Position numbers and translations under genes: made by a program
Part shown: in pieces, positions 6,808 through 13,980 of the stretch
How the letters are laid out: the number at the start of each line of letters is the position of its first letter
Position numbering within the stretch: position 1 is the stretch's first letter
Source: JAVEDQ01 sp035468175
Lineage (GTDB): Bacteria > Actinomycetota > Actinomycetes > Frankiales > Frankiaceae
Assembly: GCA_035468175.1 (NCBI GenBank)
Contig: DATITC010000058.1
Coordinates: forward strand, 1-18,699
Reading direction: 5' to 3'
DNA: 18,699 nt
Notes under the pieces: model-generated
Database searches by the model: none
The model's input: the letters and a program-made list of their open reading frames with translations, nothing else
Told to the model about the DNA's origin: nothing

Positions 6808-8337
6808 TCAGTGCAGCTGCTGGTTGACCGGCAGTCGGATCTCGAACGTCGTCCCGGCCGAGGAAGACTGCACGTCGATGCGACCGTGATGCCGCTTCAC
6901 CACCGTGCGCTTCGCGTTCTCCAGGCCGAGGCCGCTGCCGGAACCGGCCGGCTTCGTGGTGAAGAAGGCCTCGAAGATGCGGGGCCGGACCTGCTCCGGG
7001 ATGCCGGGGCCGTTGTCGCCGATCGCCACCACGAGGTCCTCGCCGTCCCGGTAGGTGCGCAGGGTCAGCACGCCGTTGCCGCCCAATGCATCGGCGGCGT
7101 TGTCGATCAGGTTCGTCCAGACCTGGTTGAGCTCGGCGGCGTAGGCAGGGATCTTCGGCAGGGTGCGGTCGTAGTCCCGTTGCACGTCGATGCCGGTCAG
7201 CTTGTGGCCGAGGATGACGACCGTGCTGTCGAGCCCCACGTGGACGTCGATCTCCTGCGTCGACGACGAGTCCATGTAGGCGTACTGCTTCACCGCCCCG
7301 ACCAGGTTCGCGATGCGGGACGTCGCCTCTTCGATCTCGCTCATCAGGTTGCCGGTCTCGAACGTGTTGACGAGGTACCGGATCGCCAACGCCAGTGACT
7401 CGTCGCCCGGCATCGAGGCCTCGGCCGAAGAAGCATTCGCCGAGGCCTCGGCCGAAGCATCCGGCGAGGCCTTGGCCGAAGCATCCGGCGTGCCCATCGC
7501 GGCGCACACGTCGTCGACCCAGGTCGCGTCGAGTCCCACCCCGGCCAGGGTCGAGGCGAGGTCCATCGCGTCCGGCAGGTCCATCGCCTCGAGCCGGTCG
7601 GTCAACTCGTCCTCGGCGTCGGAGACCTCGATCGGGCTGCGGACCGGCCCGACGTCGGCGAGCCGCTTCAGGGTTGACTCCTGGACCTCGACCACGCGAC
7701 TCAGGACGGCGGGGTCGATGCGGCCGTCGGCCATCGCCTTCAGCTTGTGCCGGGTGCGCATCACCTGCTCGCGGAGCTGCGAGGTGGCCCGCATCGCCGC
7801 GGCGGCCGGATTGTTCAGCTCGTGCGCAAGCCCGGCGGACAACGTCCCGAGCCGGGCCAGGTGCTCGCGCTGACGGACCGTGCTCTCGCTGTTGCGGATG
7901 CCGAGGTAGAGCCCGTCGAGCAGGTGGACCGCCATCGGGAACCATTTGCGCATCATCTCGGCGAAGTCCGGTGCCGGCAGCAGGAAGAAGCTGCTCGGCT
8001 CGGTGGTCGCGAGCGAGTTGAGGTAGACGGCGTTGTCCTCCGACGGCGTGTCGATGAACGCGCGCATGGCCCCGGAGTAGGACCCACGGTGGGCTGTCTC
8101 GACGATGGTCAGGTCTTCGCCCTGCACGGAGCGGCTCATCCGCAGGGCGCCGGAAAGCAGGACGTAGAGGTAGTCGGCCGGGTCGGACTCCTCGTAGACC
8201 GGCACCTTGGCGTCGTAGGTGCGAACCTCGCCGCGGACGCTGATCCACTCGAGCTGCTCGTCGGTCAGGTCGGCGAACAGGAACAGGGTACGAAGCTCGT
8301 CGGGGCTGAGTCGCGAGGCGGCGTTCGAAGCGGTCAT
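6808..8337 (-). CDS. Histidine kinase with N-terminal cyclic-nucleotide-binding-like domain
   Basis: A 509-residue cytoplasmic sensor kinase without membrane segments. Residues about 20-128 form a CRP/cNMP-like beta-roll (LFADLTDEQLEWIS...DYLYVLLSGALRMS). The phosphate-binding cassette is degenerate: GSYSGAMRAF without the usual Glu and Arg, so cAMP binding is doubtful. The dimerisation/phosphoacceptor motif is LSAGLAHELNNPAAAA with His172. The catalytic domain has the N-box NLIDNAADAL (Asn409, Asn413), G1 box DNGPGIP (441-447), F-box FEAFFTTK and G2 box GSGSGLGL (465-472). Between the two is an alanine/serine-rich repeat linker (285-308). The start ATG at 8337 overlaps the stop of the upstream response-regulator fusion as ATGA, which fixes the start and indicates a cognate pair. 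The signal sensed is unknown. Confidence 0.93.
   Translation of the reverse strand: MTASNAASRLSPDELRTLFLFADLTDEQLEWISVRGEVRTYDAKVPVYEESDPADYLYVLLSGALRMSRSVQGEDLTIVETAHRGSYSGAMRAFIDTPSEDNAVYLNSLATTEPSSFFLLPAPDFAEMMRKWFPMAVHLLDGLYLGIRNSESTVRQREHLARLGTLSAGLAHELNNPAAAAMRATSQLREQVMRTRHKLKAMADGRIDPAVLSRVVEVQESTLKRLADVGPVRSPIEVSDAEDELTDRLEAMDLPDAMDLASTLAGVGLDATWVDDVCAAMGTPDASAKASPDASAEASANASSAEASMPGDESLALAIRYLVNTFETGNLMSEIEEATSRIANLVGAVKQYAYMDSSSTQEIDVHVGLDSTVVILGHKLTGIDVQRDYDRTLPKIPAYAAELNQVWTNLIDNAADALGGNGVLTLRTYRDGEDLVVAIGDNGPGIPEQVRPRIFEAFFTTKPAGSGSGLGLENAKRTVVKRHHGRIDVQSSSAGTTFEIRLPVNQQLH
7415..7489. repeat. In-frame minisatellite (24-27 bp × 3) within the kinase gene
   Basis: Three tandem copies of GAGGCCTCGGCCGAAGCATCC-like units lie at 7415-7441 (27 bases, with a three-base insertion), 7442-7465 and 7466-7489 (24 bases each). 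On the coding strand they give the low-complexity DASAKAS-PDASAEAS-ANASSAEAS linker between the dimerisation and ATPase parts of the kinase. Unit lengths are multiples of three, so copy number can vary without breaking the frame. Confidence 0.85.
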
Positions 8338-10001
8338 GACTTCTCCAGGTAACGGTGCACGAGCGTCACCGCCATCGCGCCCTCGCCGACCGCGGACGCC
8401 ACCCGTTTCACGGACTCGGCCCGCACGTCGCCGGCGACGAACACTCCGGGCACGCTCGACTCCAGGTGATAAGGGTCGCGTTCGAGCGGCCATTCCCGCG
8501 GCGGCTTGCCCTTTCCGTCGAGCAACCCGGGTCCGGTGAGCAGGAAACCCTTCGCATCCCGCGCGAAGGCGTCCCCGAGCCATTCGGTGTGCGGCGCGGC
8601 GCCGATGAAGACGAAAAGCCAGGACGCCGGCACGTCGCGCCGGCCCCCCGCACTGTTGTCCTGCAGGGTCAACGACTCGAGGTGCTCAGAACCCTTGGCC
8701 TCCACGACCTCGGTGCAGGTCAGCACCTCGATCGACGGTGCATCCTCGATTCGGGATACCAGGTACTCCGACATCGAGCGCCGCAGCGAGTCGGCCCGGA
8801 CGATCATCACGACGCGACGGGCGAATCGGGAGAAGAACAACGCCGCCTGCCCGGCCGAGTTCGCCGCGCCGACGATGTAGACGTCCTGCTCGCGGCAGTT
8901 CGTCGCCTCGTGCGCGGCGGCGCCGTAGTAGACGCCCCGGCCGGCAAGGTCAGCCAGGCCGGGTGCCGGAAGCCGGGTGTAGGACACACCGGTCGCGAGG
9001 ACGACGGCGTGCGCGGTCACGTCGGACGCGTCGGCGAAGCGGACGACCCGACCGTCGCCGCGCGGTTCGATGCTCATGACCTCGGCGGTGGTGAGGATCT
9101 CGACGTCGAAGCGCAGCGCCTGGTCCCGGGCCCGCTGCGCCAGCTCCGCCCCGGACAGCCCGCGCGGGAAACCGAGGTAGTTCTCGATGCGGCTGCTCTG
9201 GCCGGCCTGACCGCCGGTGGCGGCGCGCTCGACGAGCAACGTCCGAAGTCCTTCGCTGGCGCCGTAGACCGCTGCCCCCAATCCGGCCGGTCCGCCGCCC
9301 ACGACGACGAGGTCGTAGAACCGGCTGCCCGCGGTCGTCGCGAGCCCCACCCGTTCGGCGAGCTCACGCGCCGTCGGCCGGGTCAGCGCCGTCCCGTCCG
9401 GCATGAAGCAGACGGGCACCGCGTCGGCACTCTCGAACTTCGCGGCGGTCAGGCGGCGCTGCGCCTCGTCGGAGGCGACGTCGAGGTGCCTGTAGGGCAC
9501 CTGGTTGCGGGCCAGGAACTCCTTGATCTCCTGCGTCGGCTCCGACCACTGATGGCCGATGAGGAGGATCCCCTCGAACGCCGGCTTCGCCGCGGCCGAC
9601 CACTGTTCGAGCAGCTCGTCGATCTCGGGGTAGAGGCGCTCCTCCGGCGGGTCCCACGGTTTGAGCAGGTACCGGTCGAGGTCGACGTCGTTGATGGCGC
9701 GGATGGCCGCGTCGGTGTCCGCGTAGGCGGTGAGCAGTACCCGCTTGGCCTCCGGCGCGATGTCCATCGCCGCTTCGAGGAACTCGACCCCAGTCATCCC
9801 CGGCATCCGATGGTCAGCGAGCAGCAGCGCGGCCCGCTCGCCGCGGACGACGAACTCCCGCAGGGTCTCCAACGCCGACGGGCCGGATTCGGCGCGGACC
9901 ACCCGGTAGTTGTCGGCGTAGCGGCGGCGCAGGTCGCGGGCCACCGCTCGGCTCACCGACGGGTCGTCGTCGACGGTGAGCAGGATCGGACGCGCCGTCA
10001 C
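8334..10001 (-). CDS. Fused response regulator / glutaredoxin-like / thioredoxin-reductase-like flavoprotein
   Basis: A 555-residue three-part protein. Residues 1-135 are a receiver domain with acidic triad Asp11-13, phosphoacceptor Asp63 in LLADHRMPGMTG, Thr91 and Lys114 (LLKPWD). Residues about 143-220 look like a glutaredoxin fold (EIKEFLARNQVPYRHLDV...VPVCFMPDGTALTRPT), but the CxxC position reads WSEP. Residues 229-555 are a TrxR-type pyridine nucleotide-disulfide oxidoreductase: FAD motif GGGPAG (235-240), NAD(P) motif VGAANSAG (377-384) and C-terminal FAD motif GDVRAESVKRVASAVGEG (524-541). The redox-active CxxC is absent; that site reads YYGAAAHEATNC, leaving a single Cys369. Database annotations call such fusions 'fused response regulator/thioredoxin-disulfide reductase', but classical thioredoxin reduction is unlikely. 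GTG start with GAGGAG seven bases upstream. It overlaps the kinase start by four bases. Confidence 0.93.
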   Translation of the reverse strand: MTARPILLTVDDDPSVSRAVARDLRRRYADNYRVVRAESGPSALETLREFVVRGERAALLLADHRMPGMTGVEFLEAAMDIAPEAKRVLLTAYADTDAAIRAINDVDLDRYLLKPWDPPEERLYPEIDELLEQWSAAAKPAFEGILLIGHQWSEPTQEIKEFLARNQVPYRHLDVASDEAQRRLTAAKFESADAVPVCFMPDGTALTRPTARELAERVGLATTAGSRFYDLVVVGGGPAGLGAAVYGASEGLRTLLVERAATGGQAGQSSRIENYLGFPRGLSGAELAQRARDQALRFDVEILTTAEVMSIEPRGDGRVVRFADASDVTAHAVVLATGVSYTRLPAPGLADLAGRGVYYGAAAHEATNCREQDVYIVGAANSAGQAALFFSRFARRVVMIVRADSLRRSMSEYLVSRIEDAPSIEVLTCTEVVEAKGSEHLESLTLQDNSAGGRRDVPASWLFVFIGAAPHTEWLGDAFARDAKGFLLTGPGLLDGKGKPPREWPLERDPYHLESSVPGVFVAGDVRAESVKRVASAVGEGAMAVTLVHRYLEKS

Positions 10002-10040
10002 GGACTGCTCCTCACGAACCGGAAGCGCATGGGTCCGACT

Positions 10041-10301
10041 TCACGCGACCAATTGGTCGGCGTAGCACCAGCGCCAGCTCTCGCCGGGCTCGAAGGATCG
10101 GACGACGGGGTGGGTGGACGAGTAGTAGTGCGCGGTCGCGTGCTGGCGTGGGGAGCTGTCGCAGCAGGCGATGTGCCCGCAGGCGGTGCACTGGCGCAGA
10201 TGCACCCAACGGCTGCCCTCCCGCAAACAGTCGGAGCAGCCCGCGGCGCTGTCCGCGTCGGGCACGGGTGGGTTATCGGCGAGGTGTGAGCAGAGGGACA
10301 C
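10041..10301 (-). CDS. UBP-type zinc finger protein
   Basis: An 86-residue protein that is almost entirely one ZnF-UBP domain. Ligand candidates are Cys4 and His6, Cys22/Cys25, Cys38/Cys41, Cys46 and histidines 54, 58 and 64, with the aromatic SWRWCYAD near the end. In eukaryotes this domain binds the C-terminal Gly-Gly of ubiquitin. Bacterial stand-alone versions have no established role known to me. The GTG at 10301 follows GGAAGGAGG by five bases, which fixes the start; the longer open frame upstream has no coding look. It lies 39 bases before the response-regulator fusion on the same strand, so it is probably the first gene of the redox-signalling operon. Confidence 0.87.
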   Translation of the reverse strand: MSLCSHLADNPPVPDADSAAGCSDCLREGSRWVHLRQCTACGHIACCDSSPRQHATAHYYSSTHPVVRSFEPGESWRWCYADQLVA

Positions 10302-10714
10302 GGGGCCTCCTTCCGGCCGCCGGACCTGCATGGGCCGGCGAGGACTTACATACTTGCAACGGTGGGCAGTCCGTGTCAGCGCATGACAGAAGTCGCCATG
10401 TGCCGCCACCCGAGGAGTGATGCGCACGTCTCCGGATAGGTCCACAGCGGGTCTCGCGGAACGTTGAGCCGTCCTCGTGTGGTGCGCGCAGCCATCCACT
10501 ACATTCCGGCTGCCGCACCCCCGGTGCGGATCTGCGCAGCTACCCGCAGATCCGTCAGCTCGTCGGCCTGCTCGGCGAGGACTTGTCGCCCCGGGATTTC
10601 CGGTCGTCGCTGGAGAACCTGCTGCTTGGCTGGCGACAATTCGCGATAGCCCGCCGATCGCCGGCGCCGACCCTTCCGCGGGCGCCGAAGTCAACGCGGG
10701 CGCCCCCGCCTGGC
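10302..10714. other. Gene-poor gap upstream of the UBP zinc finger, with a possible decayed coding fragment
   Basis: This 413-base gap should contain the promoter of the minus-strand operon starting at 10301. I see TATGTA (minus strand, 10347-10352) but no well-spaced -35. On the plus strand, 10529-10655 reads as plausible protein in one frame (DLRSYPQIRQLVGLLGEDLS then PRDFRSSLENLLLGWRQ), a helical pattern unlike the surrounding noise. It has no start or clear end and no recognisable family. It may be a gene remnant. The rest holds nothing I can name. Confidence 0.3.
10680..10705 (-). terminator. Possible hairpin terminator after the SPL-like gene
   Basis: GGGCGCC (10680-10686) pairs with GGCGCCC (10699-10705) across a 12-base loop, starting 10 bases downstream of the radical SAM gene's stop codon. 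There is no T-run, as is common in actinobacteria. Appearance only. Confidence 0.35.
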
Positions 10715-11815
10715 TCAGGTCCAGTAGAGCTGCTGCGCAGCCGGCAGGCGGGTGGCCACGGCGTCCTCGAACCAAGCGCGGAGCTCGGCCATCACCGGCG
10801 TCGGGTAGACGTGCTTCACGGCACCGAACTTCCCGCGCTTCTGGCGCCGGGCGTCCTCGTCCATCTCGAGCTTGGTGCGGGGATACCAGCCGAGCAGCAC
10901 CTGCTTGCTCTTCGGCGTGAAGCGGTGCGTGATCATCTCGACGGTGAGGTCGAGGTTCGGAACCGCGGCCGTGGCCTCGGCGACTCCGTCGAGCAGGTCG
11001 CCGTACTCCTCGCGCCAGTCGTCGACGGGCATGATCGGTGCGATGGTGAGGCCGATGGGGTACCCGGCCTCGGCCAGCCGTCGTAGCGCCGACAGCCGTT
11101 CCGGGATGCGGGCGGTCCCACCCTCGAACCGGTGAGCGACCGAGGCGGCGTTCACCGACAGCCGCACGCGGGTGCGGCCGCCGTGGGGCAGCCTGAGCAG
11201 CGGGCCGACATCGTCGAACTTGGTGGTGAACCGCAATGACGCCCGGCCGGGGAAGGCGTGCGTGCCGACGTGCGCGATGGCCCGGCTGAGCGAGCCGGTC
11301 AGGTGCTCGAGGGCCAGTGGATCGGTGTAGCAGGACGCCTCGAAGGTCGTCCCCTCGTGCTGCCGTTCGGCGGAGGTGCTGGTGATGGTCCCGGCGCCGA
11401 CGTAGCTGTCCAGGTTAGCGAGGATCTCGTCGAGGTTCGCGTACACCCGGGTGATCGGCGGTCCGCCGAGAGAGCCCGCGAGGTAGCAGTACTGGCAGTG
11501 CGCGGGGCAGCCCTCGGCGAGGTCGACCCGCCAGTCGGCGCTCGGCGGGATCGGCTGCAACCTCAGCTTCGACGCCGGCGCCACCGTGACAGCGAGCGTG
11601 TTCTTGGCCCGGACGTAGGTCTCGCGCTCGTCGGCGCCGCGCAGCGGGGGGAGGCGGTCGCCGCGCAGCAGTTCGATGTCGGTGATGCCGGCGTCCTCGC
11701 ACCGACGGACGATCTCCTGGCCGTGCGGCTGCTCGTAGGCGGAGCGGGTGACGAAGACGGAACGCGGGGTCCAGAGTCGCGGGGGGCGCGGCGGACCAAC
11801 GGCCAAGGCGGTCAT
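10715..11815 (-). CDS. Spore photoproduct lyase-like radical SAM protein
   Basis: A 366-residue radical SAM enzyme of the SPL-like family found in many non-sporulating actinobacteria. True spore photoproduct lyase cleaves the thymine dimer of UV-irradiated spore DNA by hydrogen-atom transfer, but the substrate of this branch is not established to my knowledge. The 4Fe-4S/SAM motif CPAHCQYCYLAG has Cys103, Cys107 and Cys110 in the CxxxCxxC spacing. Flanking blocks are LQPIPPSADWRVDLAEG before it, ITRVYANLDEILANL after it, and C-terminal HRFTPKSKQVLLGWYP. The ATG at 11815 starts the conserved N-terminus (RLWTPRSVFVTRSAYEQPHG); the ribosome site is weak. It is divergent from the NIF3-like gene across a 169-base gap containing a perfect inverted repeat. 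Confidence 0.87.
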   Translation of the reverse strand: MTALAVGPPRPPRLWTPRSVFVTRSAYEQPHGQEIVRRCEDAGITDIELLRGDRLPPLRGADERETYVRAKNTLAVTVAPASKLRLQPIPPSADWRVDLAEGCPAHCQYCYLAGSLGGPPITRVYANLDEILANLDSYVGAGTITSTSAERQHEGTTFEASCYTDPLALEHLTGSLSRAIAHVGTHAFPGRASLRFTTKFDDVGPLLRLPHGGRTRVRLSVNAASVAHRFEGGTARIPERLSALRRLAEAGYPIGLTIAPIMPVDDWREEYGDLLDGVAEATAAVPNLDLTVEMITHRFTPKSKQVLLGWYPRTKLEMDEDARRQKRGKFGAVKHVYPTPVMAELRAWFEDAVATRLPAAQQLYWT

Positions 11816-11881
11816 AACCCGTTCAACACCCGCGCGGGACCGGACAATCCGGACTTCCCGTGCTGTCTCCCGGGCCTTCCA

Positions 11882-11967
11882 TGATCGTCGGCAGCCAAGT
11901 GGGCAGGGATTCGGTGGTTTCGCCTGTTCCGCGCCGGGTTCGGCGCTGACTTGGCTGCCGACGATCA
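11882..11967. repeat. Perfect 19-bp inverted repeat around a 48-base spacer
   Basis: TGATCGTCGGCAGCCAAGT at 11882-11900 is exactly repeated in reverse complement at 11949-11967. The spacer is GC-rich and includes GCCGGGTTCGGC. The structure lies between the divergent radical SAM and NIF3-like genes, so it is unlikely to be a terminator of either. It could be a regulatory hairpin, a paired operator, or the ends of a small (86-bp) mobile repeat. Confidence 0.9.
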
Positions 11968-11984
11968 CGTGAGATCGTGCGCGC

Positions 11985-13172
11985 ATGACCGCTGCCCCAC
12001 CGACGCTTCAGGATTGCATCCAGGTCCTCGAAGCGGCCTACGACCCGCGCTGGGCCGAGCCGTGGGACGCGGTCGGGCTGGTCACCGGCGACCCCTCCGC
12101 TCCGGTGGAGCGGGTCCACTTCGCCGTCGACCCCACCGAAGCCGTGGCTCGGGAGGCGGTCGCGGCCGGGGCGCAGCTGCTCGTCACCCATCACCCGCTG
12201 TTCCTGCGGGGCACCTCGTCGGTGGCTGAGACCTCGTCCGGCGGCCGGGTCGTGGCGACGCTGATCCGCGGCGGATGTGCGCTCTACGCGGCGCACACCA
12301 ACGCCGACGTGGCCCGGCCGGGTGTGAACGACGCACTCGCGGGTCTGTTCGACCTGCAGGACACCCAGCCGCTGGGACCATCTCCCACGGCCGGGGCCGA
12401 GGCACTCGACAAGCTGATCGTGTTCGTTCCGCACGCTGACCGGGTCGCCGTGCTGGACGCGCTCGCTGCGGCGGGAGCCGGGGCGATCGGTGACTACGAC
12501 CGGTGCGCCTGGTGGTCCGAGGGCACCGGCACCTTCCGACCGCTGACCGGTGCCGTCCCGACGATCGGCGCGGTCGGAGCCGTCGAGGAAGTGACCGAGA
12601 GCCGACTCGAGATGGTCGTCCCGCGTCGTGGCCGCGCTGCCGTGCTGGCGGCGCTCCGTTCCGCCCATCCCTATGAGGAGCCCGCGTTCGACCTGTTGCC
12701 GATGGCCGATGTCGACGCGGACGGTCCCCGTCGTGGCCTCGGCCGGGTCGGCGACCTGCCGCACGAGATGACGCTCGCGGCCTTCCTCGACCTGGTCGCC
12801 GCCCAGCTTCCGCAGACGGCCTGGGGGGTGCGGGCCACCGGTCACGCGGGGCGCCGGGTGCGCCGCGTGGCGGTCTGCGGTGGCTCCGGCGGGGAGCTCG
12901 CAGGTGCGGCTGCGGCCTCCGGCGCGGACGTCTTCCTCACCTCGGACGGACGACACCACTACACCGCCGATGCCGTCGCCGATCACGACCTCGCGATCAT
13001 CGACGCGGCTCACTGGGCCACCGAATGGCCGTGGCTGCCGACGGCGGCGGAAGTGCTTCGGACCGGGCTGACCCGAGGGGTCGACGGACCGGATGGGACC
13101 GATAACGTGTCGGTGCCGGCCACCACCGTGTCCGAGCTGGTCACCGACCCCTGGCAGCTGCACCGCTGCTGA
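11985..13172 (+). CDS. NIF3-like (YbgI/DUF34) dinuclear metal protein with inserted PII-like domain
   Basis: A 395-residue member of the NIF3/YbgI family, often annotated 'Nif3-like dinuclear metal center hexameric protein' or, less securely, GTP cyclohydrolase I type 2. Metal ligands are visible: LLVTHHPLF (His69, His70), AAHTNAD (His104, Asp108) and DAAHWATE (His343, Glu347). The middle portion (about 140-250, including SAHPYEEPAFDLLP) is the inserted domain of the long form of the family. The start context fits: WDAVGLVTGDP follows the usual N-terminal helix. It begins a plus-strand block with the zinc-ribbon protein and RNase H–phosphatase, an order conserved in actinobacteria including mycobacteria. 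The actual reaction is not established. Confidence 0.92.
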   Translation: MTAAPPTLQDCIQVLEAAYDPRWAEPWDAVGLVTGDPSAPVERVHFAVDPTEAVAREAVAAGAQLLVTHHPLFLRGTSSVAETSSGGRVVATLIRGGCALYAAHTNADVARPGVNDALAGLFDLQDTQPLGPSPTAGAEALDKLIVFVPHADRVAVLDALAAAGAGAIGDYDRCAWWSEGTGTFRPLTGAVPTIGAVGAVEEVTESRLEMVVPRRGRAAVLAALRSAHPYEEPAFDLLPMADVDADGPRRGLGRVGDLPHEMTLAAFLDLVAAQLPQTAWGVRATGHAGRRVRRVAVCGGSGGELAGAAAASGADVFLTSDGRHHYTADAVADHDLAIIDAAHWATEWPWLPTAAEVLRTGLTRGVDGPDGTDNVSVPATTVSELVTDPWQLHRC

Positions 13173-13230
13173 GGCTGACCCGCCGGGTTCGGGCCGGCCG
13201 CTCATCTGAACAGCTGCCGGAAGGAGCTCG

Positions 13231-13980
13231 GTGAACGCCGACCCACAGGTGCAGCTGCGGCTGCTCGACCTCCAGGCCCTCGACACCGCGCTGGACCGGC
13301 TGCGGGCTCGACGTCGCTCGCTGCCGGAGATCGAGGAGATCCGCACGCTGGCTGCGCAACTGTCCGGTCTCGGCGCCGACCTCGTCACGGCGGAGACGAC
13401 CGGCCGTGACCTCGGTCGGGCGCAGTCGAAGCTCGAGGGCGAGGTCGACGCCGTCCGCAACCGGGCCACCCGCGACCAGTCCCGTCTCGACGCCGGCGCG
13501 GTCTCCTCCGCGCGGGAGCTGGAGAACCTGCAGTCCGAGATCGCATCGCTCGGCCGGCGCCAGGGTGACCTCGAGGACCAGCTGCTCGAACTGATGGAGA
13601 GCGCCGAGACGGCGCAGGCGACCGTCGACCGGCTGCGGGCCGAGCAGGAGGAGGCGACCGCAGCCCGGGAAGCGGCCGAGCAGCGCCGGGACGCTGCCTT
13701 CAGCGCCATCGACGCCGAGGCAGAGCAGAAGACGAAGGAGCGGGAGTCGCTGGCGACGGACCTCCCGGACGACTTGGTCACGCTGTACGAGAAGATCCGC
13801 GCCTCGTCGGCGGGCGTGGGCGCCGCCCCGCTCGTCCGGCGTCGGTGCGAGGGCTGCCACCTGGAGGTCGGTGGTGCGGAGCTGCGTGAGATCGCGGCGC
13901 TGCCGCTGAACCGGGTGATCCGGCACGAGGACTGCCGACGGATCCTGGTCCGTACCGAGGATTCGGGGCTGCCTGCGTGA
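13231..13980 (+). CDS. Coiled-coil zinc-ribbon protein (COG1579/CT398-like)
   Basis: A 249-residue protein with a long antiparallel coiled coil (residues about 5-185, rich in Glu/Arg/Ala/Leu heptads) and a C-terminal zinc ribbon, the layout of the COG1579 family (CT398, FlgZ/HP0958). Its partners in actinobacteria are unknown, though it is almost always next to NIF3-like and RNase H genes. The ribbon reads RRRCEGCHLEV, then VIRHEDCRRILVRT. The usual second CxxC is here HxxC, so the site would be C3H. GTG start at 13231 with AAGGAG upstream. The last codons overlap the next gene as GTGA, so the two are translationally coupled. Confidence 0.88.
   Translation: MNADPQVQLRLLDLQALDTALDRLRARRRSLPEIEEIRTLAAQLSGLGADLVTAETTGRDLGRAQSKLEGEVDAVRNRATRDQSRLDAGAVSSARELENLQSEIASLGRRQGDLEDQLLELMESAETAQATVDRLRAEQEEATAAREAAEQRRDAAFSAIDAEAEQKTKERESLATDLPDDLVTLYEKIRASSAGVGAAPLVRRRCEGCHLEVGGAELREIAALPLNRVIRHEDCRRILVRTEDSGLPA

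Noticed and set aside
8355..10289. 644-codon plus-strand frame
   Set aside because: It is antisense to the response-regulator fusion and UBP finger, which have complete domain motifs and ribosome sites. The frame shows only Arg/Gly/Val-rich composition.
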